In this document: piece after piece, positions 1 through 10,735 of the stretch | How the letters are laid out: each line of letters opens with the position of its first letter | Position numbering within the stretch: position 1 is the stretch's first letter | Assembly: GCA_964019425.1 (NCBI GenBank) | Contig: OZ025836.1 | Location: 372,001 to 436,000, forward strand | Origin: Flectonema sp. DT1601 | Taxonomy: Eukaryota; Euglenozoa; Diplonemea; Diplonemida; Diplonemidae | Direction of reading: 5' to 3' | DNA: 64,000 nt | Made by a program: the position numbers and the translations under genes | Notes under the pieces: generated by a model | Told to the model about the DNA's origin: nothing | The model's input: only the letters and a program-made list of their open reading frames with translations | Databases searched by the model: none

Positions 1-29
1 ATTTGTTCGCAAAAAAAAGGAATGACTGA
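1..29. mobile_element. Right end of a TCAGTC-type TIR transposon, cut by window edge
   Basis: The first 29 bases match the right terminal inverted repeat of the complete element at 54385-55163 (TTTGTTCGC, a run of A, then GGAATGACTGA). It is followed by TATATATA, as in the complete copy, consistent with insertion at TA. Only the end is visible; the body lies outside the window. It sits in the TA-rich part of the neighbouring satellite-capping repeat. Confidence 0.75.
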
Positions 30-89
30 TATATATATTTTTTTTTTTTTTTTTCATGTTTGATTATTTCCTCTTCATTTTTTTTTTTC

Positions 90-122
<33 letters not shown>

Positions 123-314
123 TCTCTGCCTCTCTCTTAATTCTGTTCGTTTCTTTGAAACGAAAATTCATTTGAATATTATTCCTTGGTCAGCAACCAT
201 CATTGTCGCCCTTTGGGCCTGTTAAAAAAAATAAAAATAAAAAGAAAGTTTACATCGGGAATAGGGCAGGAGCCAAAAGCTCCCAGTCCGTTACTTCCCA
301 CTTTATCGAAATTC
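30..314 (-). repeat. Satellite-capping terminal repeat, copy 1 (incomplete)
   Basis: This stretch matches the ~400-bp terminal repeat seen complete at 954-1354, 6992-7398, 14932-15335 and 25348-25748, in reverse orientation. It ends at CTTTATCGAAATTC. It holds hairpins (TTCGTTTC-TTT-GAAACGAA and ATTCA-TT-TGAAT) and poly-pyrimidine tracts. It marks the right end of a unit that extends beyond the window. Confidence 0.8.
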
Positions 315-953
315 AGAAGCGGGCGACATCACGGCGGAATCAGCCAGGCAATATTTCATATACCGAGCGATGACATCAATAACCGAGGAGGAGGCTTACA
401 GACGATTTCTCTTGAGAGAGTCAAACGAATGGGAGCGCAGGCAACACTTGGCGATGAAAATCCCTTCTCCGTCGAAGGTCGCCGATTGTGTGTTCGACCT
501 GAAGTGCATGTTGAACAGGGAAAGAGCTGCACTGGCATGTCAGTGGACATTGGCTTGCAGGTTCTCCGACCTACAACTTCTGCATACCCGGCACGTAAAA
601 GTGGTGGACCGACTAACGGTAATGATCACGATGGTGGCGGGGAAGACGGATCGACGAGGCCAGGGTCAGGCCGTGTTGATTCCACGGACAGGGCCGTTTT
701 TCCTGATAGTGGAGAAGTGGATTACGAAGGAAGCGGAAGGGACGGTGTTTCCAGGTCTAAATTTGATTGGTTACAACGCCTTCTTGAAAAGGAAGATTGG
801 TTCGACTTCACATTACGTGAGACATGCGGCATTGGGATTTGTCGCCACCAAAGTCGGCCAAGAGTCCGCGCAAGCAATAGCTCGACACAGACGACGTTGT
901 TTTACATACCGCAGGAAACCTGGACGACAACGAAGCAAACCCGACGACCGGCG
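315..953 (+). mobile_element. Fossil tyrosine-recombinase domain (DIRS- or Crypton-like)
   Basis: An open frame (about 370-1017) encodes about 215 residues resembling the catalytic half of tyrosine recombinases. It has an ACRFSDLQLL segment like the first catalytic box, a later HYVRHAAL segment like the H-x-x-R box, and a Tyr shortly after an ARHRRR stretch. Such domains occur in DIRS/Ngaro retroelements and Cryptons. The piece lies exactly between two inverted copies of the satellite-capping repeat. It is only the C-terminal part of such a protein, so I treat it as a broken fossil. Family placement is inference; DIRS-like is favoured because a reverse-transcriptase fossil lies at 30328-30885. 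Confidence 0.55.
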
Positions 954-1146
954 GAATTCGATAGAGTGGGAAGTAACGGACTGGGAGCTTTTGGCTCCTG
1001 CCCTATTCCCGATGTAAACTTTCTTTTTATTTTTTTTTTTTTTTTTAACAGGCCCAGAGGGCGACAATGACTGTTGCTGACCAAGGAATACTATTCAAAT
1101 GAATTTTCGTTTCAAAGAAACGAACAGAATTAAGAGAGAGGCAGAG

Positions 1147-1177
<31 letters not shown>

Positions 1178-1352
1178 AGAAATATGAAGAGGAAATAATC
1201 AAACATGAAAAAAATAAAAAAAAAATAAAATATAAATAAAAAACGTTGTATGAAAAAGGAAAAAAAAGAAAAAAAAGAAAAAAGACCAGAAAAGGAAAGA
1301 GAAAATGAAAAGGTATAATATTATTGTGGGGATATGAGGATAGCAGGGAGAT

Positions 1353-1354
<2 letters not shown>
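954..1354 (+). repeat. Satellite-capping terminal repeat, copy 2 (complete, 401 bp)
   Basis: Starts GAATTCGATAGAGTGGGAAG and ends near GGGAGATGC. It has the same length as the copy at 25348-25748 and looks almost identical to it, so the two are young. It contains the hairpin GGAGC-TTTTG-GCTCC, the TTCGTTTC/GAAACGAA hairpin, and a stretch resembling a tiny intron (GTAAACTTTC, poly-T, AACAG). Confidence 0.85.
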
Positions 1355-1383
<29 letters not shown>

Positions 1384-1402
1384 TTTATTATTATTTAAAA
1401 AA

Positions 1403-4400
1403 AGGAAACAATCAGTTTAGCGTCTCGATCGGGACGGAAAATAGAAATTAATCGACATAGTCGATCGATAGAAAAAAAAACAATGATAACATTGTTTATT
1501 CTTTTTTTTTTTTTTTTTTTTTTTAAATCCTTTTAATTATTTTAAAGAAAAAACAATCAGTTTAGCGTCTTGACCAGGACGGAAAATAGAAAGTGATCGA
1601 CATAGTCGATCGATAAAAAAACAATGATAACATTGTTTATTCTTTTTTTTTTTGTTTTTTTTTTATATTCTTTTTTATTAATTTTGAAAAAAAAAACAAT
1701 CAGTTTAGCGTCTTGACCAGGACGGAAAATAGAAAGTAATCGACATAGTCGATCGATAAAAAAACAATGATAACATTGTTTAATCTTTTTTTTTTTTTAA
1801 ATTCTTTTTATTTATTTTTTAAAGAAAAAAAAACGGAAAATAGAAATTAGTCGACAAAGTCGAACGATAAAAAAACAATGATAACATTGTTTATTCTTTT
1901 TTTTTATTTTTTTTATATTTTTTTTTAATTAATTTTGAAAAAAAAACAATCAGTTTAGCGTCTTGACCAGGACGGAAAATAGAAAGCGATCGACATAGTC
2001 GATCGGTAAGAAAACAATGATAACATTGTTTATTCTTTTTTTTTATTTTAAATTCTTTTTATTTATTTTTTAAAGAAAAAAACGGAAAATAGAAATTAGT
2101 CGACAAAGTCGAACGATAAAAAAAAACAATGATAACATTGTTTATTCTTTTTTTTTGTATTTTTTTTATATTCTTTTTTATTAATTTTCATAGATGGAAG
2201 TGCCCTCCAAATTTGGAGGGCGTCTGGTGAAAATCAGCCACAAAAATTTGTAGGGCCAAAATAGGGCCATTGTAGGGCCAAAATAGGGCCAAAATAGGGC
2301 GCTGGAGGGCGCGTAGGGCGCTTTTTTAATTAAATTTAATATAATGCCGAGCTCATTTTGACACACCCCTGCCCTCAGCGAGGGTCGAATCGCATCTTAT
2401 TTGACTTTTCTCCGGTTCGCCTGATCAAATGCGTCTCTGGGATATCAGTTTACTTGCCACCAGTAAACTTCTTTTTTTTCTCACACGGTACCGTGAAGAC
2501 CGGCCTATTAACAGGTTAGCAAGAACGCACTCTCCCTCCTCGAATCCCTCTATATTCGACTCGGTGCATTCTGCGGGCTAATCAGCTCCTTGTAGATCTG
2601 GGATGCATCGTCCACTGAAATGAGTTTCAGCTTCAGGGATTGCAGCAGGCCCGGAAGCTCTCAAGGAGTGGCCCATTGTTTTTGCCATTGTTGACCTCCG
2701 AACCATGACCTGGAGGTCTCAGGTTCGAACCCCTTGACACCCTTTTTTTTTTTCGAAAGACTGCCAAGCATGTCAAAAAAAAAATTTTGGCTTCTGCGTC
2801 AAATACTTGTGCGTCAGTGTAAGTCCCCGTCAACTTAGCTGTCTTATAGTAATAAAAAAAGTAAAAAAAAGCGCCCTCCAAAATAATATTTATATTAAAA
2901 GCGCCCTACAAGCGCCCTACACGCCCTCCAAATTGTAGGGCACTTCCATCTATGAATTTTGAAAAAAAAAAAACAATCAGTTTAGCGTCTTGACCAGGAC
3001 GGAAAATAGAAAGTGATCGACATAGTCGATCGATAAAAAAAAAACAATGATAATATTGTTTATTCTTTTTTTTTTTTTTTTTTTTTAAATTCTTTTTATT
3101 TATTTTTTAAAGAAAAAAAATGGAAAATAGAAAATAGTCAACAAAGTCGAACGATAAAAAAAAACAATGATAACATTGTTTATTCTATTTTTTTATTTTT
3201 ATTTTTTTTCTATTCTTTTTTATTAATTTTGAAAAAAAAAAACAATCAGTTTAGCGTCTTGACCAGGACGGAAAATAGAAAGTGATCGACATAGTCGATC
3301 GATAAAAAAAAAACAATGATAATATTGTTTATTCTTTTTTTTTTTTTTTTTTTTAAATTCTTTTTATTTATTTTTTAAAGAAAAAAAATGGAAAATAGAA
3401 AATAGTCAACAAAGTCGAACGATAAAAAAAAACAATGATAACATTGTTTATTCTATTTTTTTATTTTTATTTTTTTTCTATTCTTTTTTATTAATTTTGA
3501 AAAAAAAAAACAATCAGTTTAGCGTCTTGACCAGGACGGAAAATAGAAAGTAATCGACATAGTCGATCGATAAAAAAAACAATGATAACATTGTTTATTC
3601 TTTTTTTTTTTTTTTAAATTCTTTTTATTTATTTTTTAAAAAGAATAAAACGGAAAATAGAAATTAGTCAACAAAGTCGAACGATAAAAAAAAAACAATG
3701 ATAACATTGTTTATTCTTTTTTTTTTTTTTTTTATTATTCTTTTTTATTAATTTTGAAAAAAAAAACAATCAGTTTAGCGTCTTGACCAGGACGGAAAAT
3801 AGAAAGTAATCGACATAGTCGATCGATAAAAAAAACAATGATAACATTGTTTATTCTTTTTTTTTTATTTTAAATTCTTTTTATTTATTTTTTAAAGAAA
3901 AAAAACGGAAAATAGAAATTAGTCGACAAAGTCGAACGATAAAAAAAACAATGATAACATTGTTTATTCTTTTTTTTATTTTTTTTTTTTATATTCTTTT
4001 TTATTAATTTTGAAAAAAAAAAACAATCAGTTTAGCGTCTTGACCAGGACGGAAAATAGAAAGTAATCGACATAGTCGATCGATAAAAAAAACAATGATA
4101 ACATTGTTTATTCTTTTTTTTTATTTTAAATTCTTTTTATTTATTTTTTAAAGAAAAAAACTGAAAATAGAAATTAGTCGACAAAGTCGAACGATAAAAA
4201 AAACAATGATAACATTGTTTATTCTTTTTTTTTTTTATTTTAAATTCTTTTTATTTATTTTTTAAAGAAAAGAAACGGAAAATAGAAATTAGTCCGATAA
4301 AAAAAACAATGATAACATTGTTTATTCTTTTTTTTATTTTTTTTTTTAAATTCTTTTTTATGAATTTTGAAAAAAAAAAAACAATCAGTTTAGCGTCTTG

Positions 4401-5465
4401 ACCAGGACGGAAAATAGAAATTAGTCGACAAAGTCGAACGATAAAAAAAAACAATGATAACATTGTTTATTCTTTTTTTTTTTTTTTTTTTTTAATATTC
4501 TTTTTTATTAATTTTGAAAAAGAAAAAAAAAAAACAATCAGTTTAGCGTCTTGACCAGGACGGAAAATAGAAAGTAATCGACATAGTCGATCGATAAAAA
4601 AAACAATGATAACATTGTTTATTCTTTTTTTTTTTAAATTCTTTTTATTTATTTTTTAAAGGAAAAAAAAACGGAAAATAGAAATTAGTCGACAAAGTCG
4701 AACGATAAAAAAACAATGATAACATTGTTTATTCTTTTTTTTTTTTTTTTTATTTCTTTTTATTTATTAAAAAAAAACAATCAGTTTAGCGTCTTGACCA
4801 GGACGGAAAATTGAAAGTGATCGACATAGTCGGTCGATAAAAAAACAATGATAACATTGTTTATTCTTTTTTTTTATTTTAAATTCTTTTTATTTATTTT
4901 TTAAAGAAAAAAAAAACGGAAAATAGAAATTAGTCGACAAAGTCGAACGATAAAAAAAACAATGATAACATTGTTTATTCTTTTTTTTATTTTTTTTTTT
5001 TATTCTTTTCTATTAATTTTGAAAAAAAAAAAACAATCAGTTTAGCGTCTTGACCAGGACGGAAAATAGAAAGTAATCGACATAGTCGATCGATAAAAAA
5101 AACAATGATAACATTGTTTATTCTTTTGTTTTATTTTAAATTCTTTTTATTTATTTTTTAAAGAAAAAAAAACGGAAACTAGAAATTAGTCGACAAAGTC
5201 GAACGATAAAAAAAAACAATGATAACATTGTTTATTCTTTTTTTTTATTTTATTTTTTATTCTTTTTTATTAACTTTGAAAAAAAAAAAACAATCAGTTT
5301 AGCGTCTTGACCAGGACGGAAAATAGAAAGTAATCGACATAGTCGATCGATAAAAAAAAAAACAATGATAACATTGTTTATTCCTTTTTTTTTATTTTTT
5401 TTTTTATTCTTTTTATTTATTTTTAAAGAAAAAACAATCAGTTTAGCGTCCTGACCAGGACGGAT
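1403..5465 (+). repeat. Hairpin satellite array A, forward half
   Basis: Tandem array of two alternating half-units. The longer carries AATCAGTTTAGCGTC, a TTGACCAGGACGG stretch, GGAAAATAGAAAG, ATCGAC-ATA-GTCGAT and CAATG-ATAA-CATTG. The shorter starts at CGGAAAATAGAAATTAG and carries GTCGAC-AAA-GTCGAAC and the same CAATG hairpin. About 15 long half-units are present. Spacers are poly-T and poly-A. Apparent small ORFs here are translations of the homopolymer tracts. Confidence 0.9.
2189..2954. mobile_element. Non-autonomous DNA transposon, CATAGATGG ends, 6-bp TSD
   Basis: A 766-bp insertion with inverted ends CATAGATGGAAGTGCCCT and the reverse near CACTTCCATCTATG, flanked by the direct duplication AATTTT. 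Both ends carry many short AGGGCC/AGGGCG motifs, as expected of subterminal transposase-binding arrays. A second copy lies inverted at 31142-31900. The interior has a GGTTCGAACCCC stretch like the B box of a tRNA promoter. The matching place in the duplicate array (about 29417) is empty, which proves the boundaries. Confidence 0.9.
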
Positions 5466-6953
5466 TGTTAAAATAAATAAAAAGAATTTAAAAAAAAAAA
5501 AAAAAAAAAAAAGAATAAACAATGTTATCATTGTTTTTTTTTATCGATCGACTATGTCGATTACTTTCTATTTTCCGTCCTGGTCAAGACGCTAAACTGA
5601 TTGTTTTTTTTTTCAAAATAAAAAAAAAAATATTAAAAAAAAAAAAATAAAAAAAAAAGAATAAACAATGTTATCATTGTTTTTTTTTTATCGTTCGACT
5701 TTGTTGACTAATTTCTATTTTCCGTTTTTTTTCTTTAAAAAATAAATAAAAAGAATTTAAAAAAAAAAAAAAAAAAAGAATAAACAATGTTATCATTGTT
5801 TTTTTTATCGATCGACTATGTCGATTACTTTCTATTTTCCGTCCTGGTCAAGACGCTAAACTGATTGTTTTTTTTTCAAAATTAATAAAAAAGAATATAA
5901 AAAAATACAAAAAAAGAATAAACAATGTTATCATTGTTTTTTTTATCGATCGACTATGTCGATTACTTTCTATTTTCCGTCCTGGTCAAGACGCTAAACT
6001 GATTGTTTTTTTTTTCAAAATAAAAAAAAAAATATTAAAAAAAAAAAAATAAAAAAAAAAGAATAAACAATGTTATCATTGTTTTTTTTTATCGTTCGAC
6101 TTTGTTGACTAATTTCTATTTTCCGTTTTTTTTCTTTAAAAAATTAATAAAAAGAATTTAAAAAAAAAAAAAAAAAAAAGAATAAACAATGTTATCATTG
6201 TTTTTTTTATCGATCGACTATGTCGATTACTTTCTATTTTCCGTCCTGGTCAAGACGCTAAACTGATTGTTTTTTTTTCAAAATTAATAAAAAAGAATAT
6301 AAAAAAATACAAAAAAAAGAATAAACAATGTTATCATTGTTTTTTTTTATCGTTCGACTTTGTCGACTAATTTCTATTTTCCGTTTTTTTTTTCTTTAAA
6401 AAATAAATAAAAAGAATTTAAAATAAAAAAAAAAAAAAGAATAAACAATGTTATCATTGTTTCTTTATCGATCGACTATGTCGATTACTTTCTATTTTCC
6501 GTCCTGGTCAAGACGCTAAACTGATTGTTTTTTTTTTCAAAATTAATAAAAAAGAATATAAAAAAAATAAAAAAAAAAAAGAATAAACAGTGTTATCATT
6601 GTTTTTTTTTATCGTTCGACTTTGTTGACTAATTTCTATTTTCCATTTTTTTTTCTTTTTAAAAAAATAAATAAAAAGAATTAAAAAAAAAAAAAAAAAA
6701 AAAGAATAAACAATGTTATCATTGTTTTTTTTATCGATCGACTATGTCGATTACTTTCTATTTTCCGTCCTGGTCAGGACGCTAAACTGATTGTTTTTTC
6801 TTTAAAAATAAATAAAAAGAATAAAAAAAAAAAAAAAGGAATAAACAATGTTATCATTGTTTTTTTTTATCGATCGACTATGTCGATTACTTACTATTTT
6901 CCGTCCTGGTCAAGACGCTAAACTGATTGTTTTTTCTTTAAAATAATTAAAAA

Positions 6954-6975
<22 letters not shown>
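5466..6975 (-). repeat. Hairpin satellite array A, inverted half
   Basis: The same satellite as in the preceding array but in reverse orientation, starting at about 5466 with no spacer between the halves. This creates a head-to-head palindrome with its centre near 5465. The array is shorter than the forward half, so the palindrome is asymmetric in length. Confidence 0.9.
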
Positions 6976-6991
<16 letters not shown>

Positions 6992-6994
<3 letters not shown>

Positions 6995-7174
6995 ATCTCC
7001 CTGCTATCCCTCATATCCCCACAATAATATTATACCTTTTCATTTTCTCTTTCCTTTTCTGGTCTTTTTTTTTTCTTTTTTTTCCTTTTTCATACAACGT
7101 TTTTTATTTATATATATATTTTTTTTTTTTTTTTTTTTTCATGTTTGATTATTTCCTCTTCATTTTTTTTTTTC

Positions 7175-7206
<32 letters not shown>

Positions 7207-7398
7207 CCTCTGCCTCTCTCTTAATTCTGTTCGTTTCTTTGAAACGAAAATTCATTTGAATATTATTCCTTGGTCAGCAACCATCATTGTCGCCCTTTGG
7301 GCCTGTTAAAAAAAATAAAAATAAAAAGAAAGTTTACATCGGGAATAGGGCAGGAGCCAAAAGCTCCCAGTCCGTTACTTCCCACTTTATCGAAATTC
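6992..7398 (-). repeat. Satellite-capping terminal repeat, copy 3
   Basis: Inverted partner of the copy at 954-1354, running from GCATCTCCCTGC to CGAAATTC. After its end the sequence returns to satellite (CCGCCCTGGTCAAGACGC), so a further array fragment abuts directly. Confidence 0.85.
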
Positions 7399-7740
7399 AG
7401 CTTTTCCGCCCTGGTCAAGACGCTAAACTGATTGTTTTTTCTTTAAAATAATTAAAAGGATTTAAAAAAAAAAAAAAAAAAAAAGAATAAACAATGTTAT
7501 CATTGTTTTTTTTCTATCGATCGACTATGTCGATCACTTTCAATTTTCCGTCCTGGTCAGGACGCTAAACTGATTGTTTTTTCTTTAAAAATAAATAAAA
7601 AGAATAAAAAAAAAAAAAAAAAAAAAGGAATAAACAATGTTATCATTGTTTTTTTTCTATCGATCGACTATGTCGATTAATTTCTATTTTCCGTCCTGAT
7701 CAAGACGCTAAACTGATTGTTTCCTTTTTTTAAATAATAA

Positions 7741-7765
<25 letters not shown>
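7399..7765 (-). repeat. Short satellite fragment between two terminal repeats
   Basis: About two to three half-units of the same satellite in reverse orientation, squeezed between complete copy 3 and partial copy 4 of the terminal repeat. It probably marks a rearrangement or nested insertion. Confidence 0.85.
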
Positions 7766-7773
<8 letters not shown>

Positions 7774-7775
<2 letters not shown>

Positions 7776-8070
7776 ATCTCCCTGCTATCCTCATATCCCC
7801 ACAATAATATTATACCTTTTCATTTTCTCTTTCCTTTTCTGGTCTTTTTTTTTCTTTTTTTCCTTTTTCATACAACGTTTTTTATTTATTTTTTATTTTT
7901 ATTTTTTTTTTTTTTTCATGTTTGATTATTTCCTCTTCATATTTTTTTTTTTTTTCTTTTCTTTCTTTTTTTTCTTTTTTTTCTCTGCCTCTCTCTTAAT
8001 TCTGTTCGTTTCTTTGAAACGAAAATTCATTTGAATATTATTCCTTGGTCAGCAACCATCATTGTCGCCC
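7774..8070 (-). repeat. Satellite-capping terminal repeat, copy 4 (partial)
   Basis: Matches the repeat from GCATCTCCCTGC to ATTGTCGCCC, then breaks off and joins the coiled-coil ORF arm. The last ~100 bases of the full repeat are absent. Confidence 0.8.
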
Positions 8071-8234
8071 GAACCCCCGTTCTGTATGAATCTGTTGCTA
8101 TGATGAAGATAGCAAAGAACTACCTCTCGCTCTTTACAACTACGAGTAGTCTTTTTACTCCTCTTATTAAACCCCTTATCCCTACCCTTAATTATATCAC
8201 CCCTCTTTGTCCTCTAGCCTCAATTCCTCCGACA

Positions 8235-8768
8235 ATGCCGCAGAGTGAAGCTCTCGACCGCACGCCGACCAAGATTTTACGACAAGAGAGTCACGTTATC
8301 TCCGTTAAAGAGAATACACCTATTGCGAGACAATGGTCCGAGGGTAGGATTGACTTACTCGAGAATTACTGTCGAGCAGTAGATGACTCTCTCGAAACAA
8401 ACGAGAAAGCGGCAGAGCTCTCAGAACAACTTCTGGATGCCCAACTTCGCCTCTCGGAGCTGAATCACCAACGGTGTACAACTCACGCAGAGCAGCTTGA
8501 GCAATCCATGATGTTAACGGGACTGGCGAGCGATTTAAATGCTCAACTCGCCTTGGCACGGTCTCAAATTGCGGCCCTGAAGTTCCAATTAGCTTCATGG
8601 GCAGAAGGTTTGAGTCCGCCAGACACAGAAGAACATGAGGAAAATGAAACTCCGCCGAGAAAGTCTGAGCGTTCAACTCTGAAAAAACGAACCCCTCCAT
8701 CAAGATATCGTTACAATCGAAGGAGATGTTCTGCTGATGACGTTCACGGTGACTCCACCCCCTTGTAA
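8235..8768 (+). CDS. Coiled-coil ORF of palindrome arm, left copy
   Basis: I do not recognise this protein. The frame is open from 8031, but the first 68 codons begin in the neighbouring terminal repeat; the likely start is the ATG at 8235 (MPQSEALDRTP), giving about 177 residues. The middle is a predicted coiled coil rich in E, L, Q and A (NEKAAELSEQLLDAQLRLSE). The tail is acidic then strongly basic (RYRYNRRRC). The same frame lies inverted at 17100-17633 with only a few amino-acid differences, so it is either young or kept in step by exchange between the arms. It could be the first ORF of the element that makes up this palindrome. That role is inference; no catalytic motif is visible. Confidence 0.5.
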   Translation: MPQSEALDRTPTKILRQESHVISVKENTPIARQWSEGRIDLLENYCRAVDDSLETNEKAAELSEQLLDAQLRLSELNHQRCTTHAEQLEQSMMLTGLASDLNAQLALARSQIAALKFQLASWAEGLSPPDTEEHEENETPPRKSERSTLKKRTPPSRYRYNRRRCSADDVHGDSTPL

Positions 8769-9229
8769 TTCTCTTTTTCCTTACTTTCACATCACTTTGT
8801 TTATTTAGTTTTTTAGCTTATTTATTATTTATTGTTCGTTTTTGTTTGTATTATTTTGTCGATATGTTTATGTCCGTCAGATCATAACGTTAATCAGGTT
8901 AATTGTTAACTGTTAATTATAAATGGTCTAAACCCCAATCCAAGTTCCCAAGGCTTGGCATAGATTTGAGTGACGCCTTACTGGCCTCCTCATCCTCTAT
9001 GAGTGGTGAGGGGGCCAGCAATGGTTTTTTTTTTTTTTTTCTCTTATTTCTTTTTTTTCTTTTTCTTTTACTCTAATATGAAATATTTTTGAACAAAATG
9101 TGATTATTAATTTAAAAAAAAAAAAAAAAAATAATAATGTAAATGAATAATAAAAAAAAAAAAAAAAAACATGCCTTGGGAATACAATCAAAGCCCCAAT
9201 TAATCGGTCCTTTCTTTTTCCTTCTTGTC
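8769..9229. other. Arm spacer without a gene, left arm
   Basis: AT-rich non-coding stretch after the coiled-coil ORF, with long poly-T and poly-A runs near 9026-9170. It matches 16660-17099 in reverse. I see no gene. Confidence 0.7.
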
Positions 9230-10110
9230 AAGTGATCGCTCCACTCGTCGATCACCAAAACCGATTGTATTTATATCTGTTCTTTTCTCAACGATCGGCT
9301 ATACCGACCATTTTTTTTTTTTTATAAATAATTGTTTTCTTCTTCTCGACGATCAGATCCAATTGATCGACCTTTTTTTTTTTTTTTTTTCCTTTATTCC
9401 TTCCATCCCTCCCGCTCCCCTAATTTTAAATAAAAACAAGATCAGCTCAGCTTGATCGTTAATCTTTTTTTCTTTTTTTAATTTAAACTGATTGTATTTA
9501 TATCTGTTTATTTTTCTCAACGATCGGCTATACCGATCAACCTTTAAAATAATTTCTTCTTCTCGACGATCAGATCCAATTGATCAACCTTTTCTTTTTT
9601 TTTCCTCTATTCCTTCCATCCCTCCCGCTCCCCTATTTGTAATAAAAACAAGATCAGCTCAGCTTGATCGTTAATCTTTTTTTCTTTTTTTAATTTAAAC
9701 TGATTGTATTTATATCTGTTTATTTTTCTCAACGATCGGCTATACCGATCAACCTTTAAAATAATTTCTTCTTCTCGACGATCAGATCCAATTGATCAAC
9801 CTTTTCTTTTTTTTTTCCTCTATTCCTTCCATCCCTCCCGCTCCCCTAATTTTAAATAAAAACAGGATCAGCTCAGCTTGATCGTTAATCTTTTTTTCTT
9901 TTTTTAATTTAAACTGATTGTATTTATATCTGTTTATTTTTCTCAACGATCGGCTATACCGATCAACCTTTAAAATAATTTCTTCTTCTCGACGATCAGA
10001 TCCAATTGATCAACCTTTTCTTTTTTTTTTCCTCTATTCCTTCCATCCCTCCCGCTCCCCTATTTGTAATAAAAACAAGATCAGCTCAGCTTGATCGTTA
10101 ATTTTTTTTC
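9230..10110 (+). repeat. ~213-bp tandem repeat, four copies
   Basis: Successive copies begin with ACTGATTGTATTTATATCTG near 9260, 9485, 9697 and 9911, spacing 212-214 bp for the last three. Each contains AACGATCGGCTATACCGATC, ACGATCAGATCCAATTGATC and GATCAGCTCAGCTTGATC, all hairpin-capable. The opposite arm holds only about two copies (16210-16660), so copy number differs between arms. Confidence 0.85.
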
Positions 10111-10735
10111 TTTCTTTTTTGTTGGTCCTAGTCAAGACCTTAAACTGACTAACCGGTCTTAATTTTAAATAAGTGTTAACCTAGTTTCTCTTTTCCTTTT
10201 CAATTTCCTTTTAATACTCTCTATCTGGTCTGTTATGTCATATTTCTCATTTAATTTTATCATCCATTTTACTTTTCACTGTTTCCCATCTACATTTTAT
10301 TTTCAAATAGTTACGGTCCGTTAAAAAAAAAAAAAGTTTAAATAAGTTAAATTGAACATGTTAACTCAATTCCTCAATTCTTCCGTCATGGTCATGACAT
10401 TCTTTTTAGTTTCTCTAATGCACAAGAGATACCATCACTCATGAGATACCAACGCACATACGAGATACCAGCACTCCAGAGATACCGACACGCTAGAGAT
10501 ACCAAGTCACTTGAGATACCTCCTTGTAAATTAATTCCCGGTATTTCAAATCTGAATTGATAGTGTCAACTCTGCTTGCTGCTCTTGTTAATGTGTTGTC
10601 TCCTGAAAGTGACCTTAACTCCTGTAAAAAGAAAAAAAAAAAAAGAAATCAAAAAAGAAGAATTTTCAAACGAAGTTATAACAACCCCTACCACCCATTA
10701 TGATCAATTCCGCTTGTTTTTTTTTTTTTTTTTTT
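10111..10735. repeat. Arm spacer with GAGATACC minisatellite
   Basis: No gene is visible. At about 10425-10525 the motif GAGATACC recurs roughly every 17-20 bases, six times. The reverse counterpart (GGTATCTC) is at 15850-15965 in the other arm. A stretch like the satellite's AAGACCTTAAACTGACT lies near 10133. The right edge runs into poly-T and the satellite. Confidence 0.75.

Larger units (their letters stand above)
954..7398. mobile_element. Foldback-like palindromic satellite unit, complete
   Basis: A unit of about 6.4 kb bounded by inverted ~400-bp terminal repeats (954-1354 and 6992-7398). Between them the satellite runs in + orientation to about 5465 and then in reverse to about 6975, so the whole unit is a giant palindrome. 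Long inverted ends built from tandem subrepeats are the hallmark of foldback transposons; calling it foldback-like is inference. No transposase gene lies inside. Outer boundaries are set by where the copies stop matching, at GAATTCGATA and CGAAATTC. A separate 766-bp transposon sits at 2189-2954. Confidence 0.65.

Noticed and set aside
186-1070. The 294-codon frame overlapping the recombinase fossil as the true gene
   Set aside because: It begins and ends in the terminal repeats and has no recombinase motifs; it is a shadow of the other frame.
4251-5531. Small ORFs in satellite arrays encoding poly-F, poly-K and poly-I proteins
   Set aside because: They are translations of poly-T/poly-A spacers and repeat with the satellite; the same holds for similar frames at 8997-9455, 10924-11124, 55326-56063 and 62874-63098.
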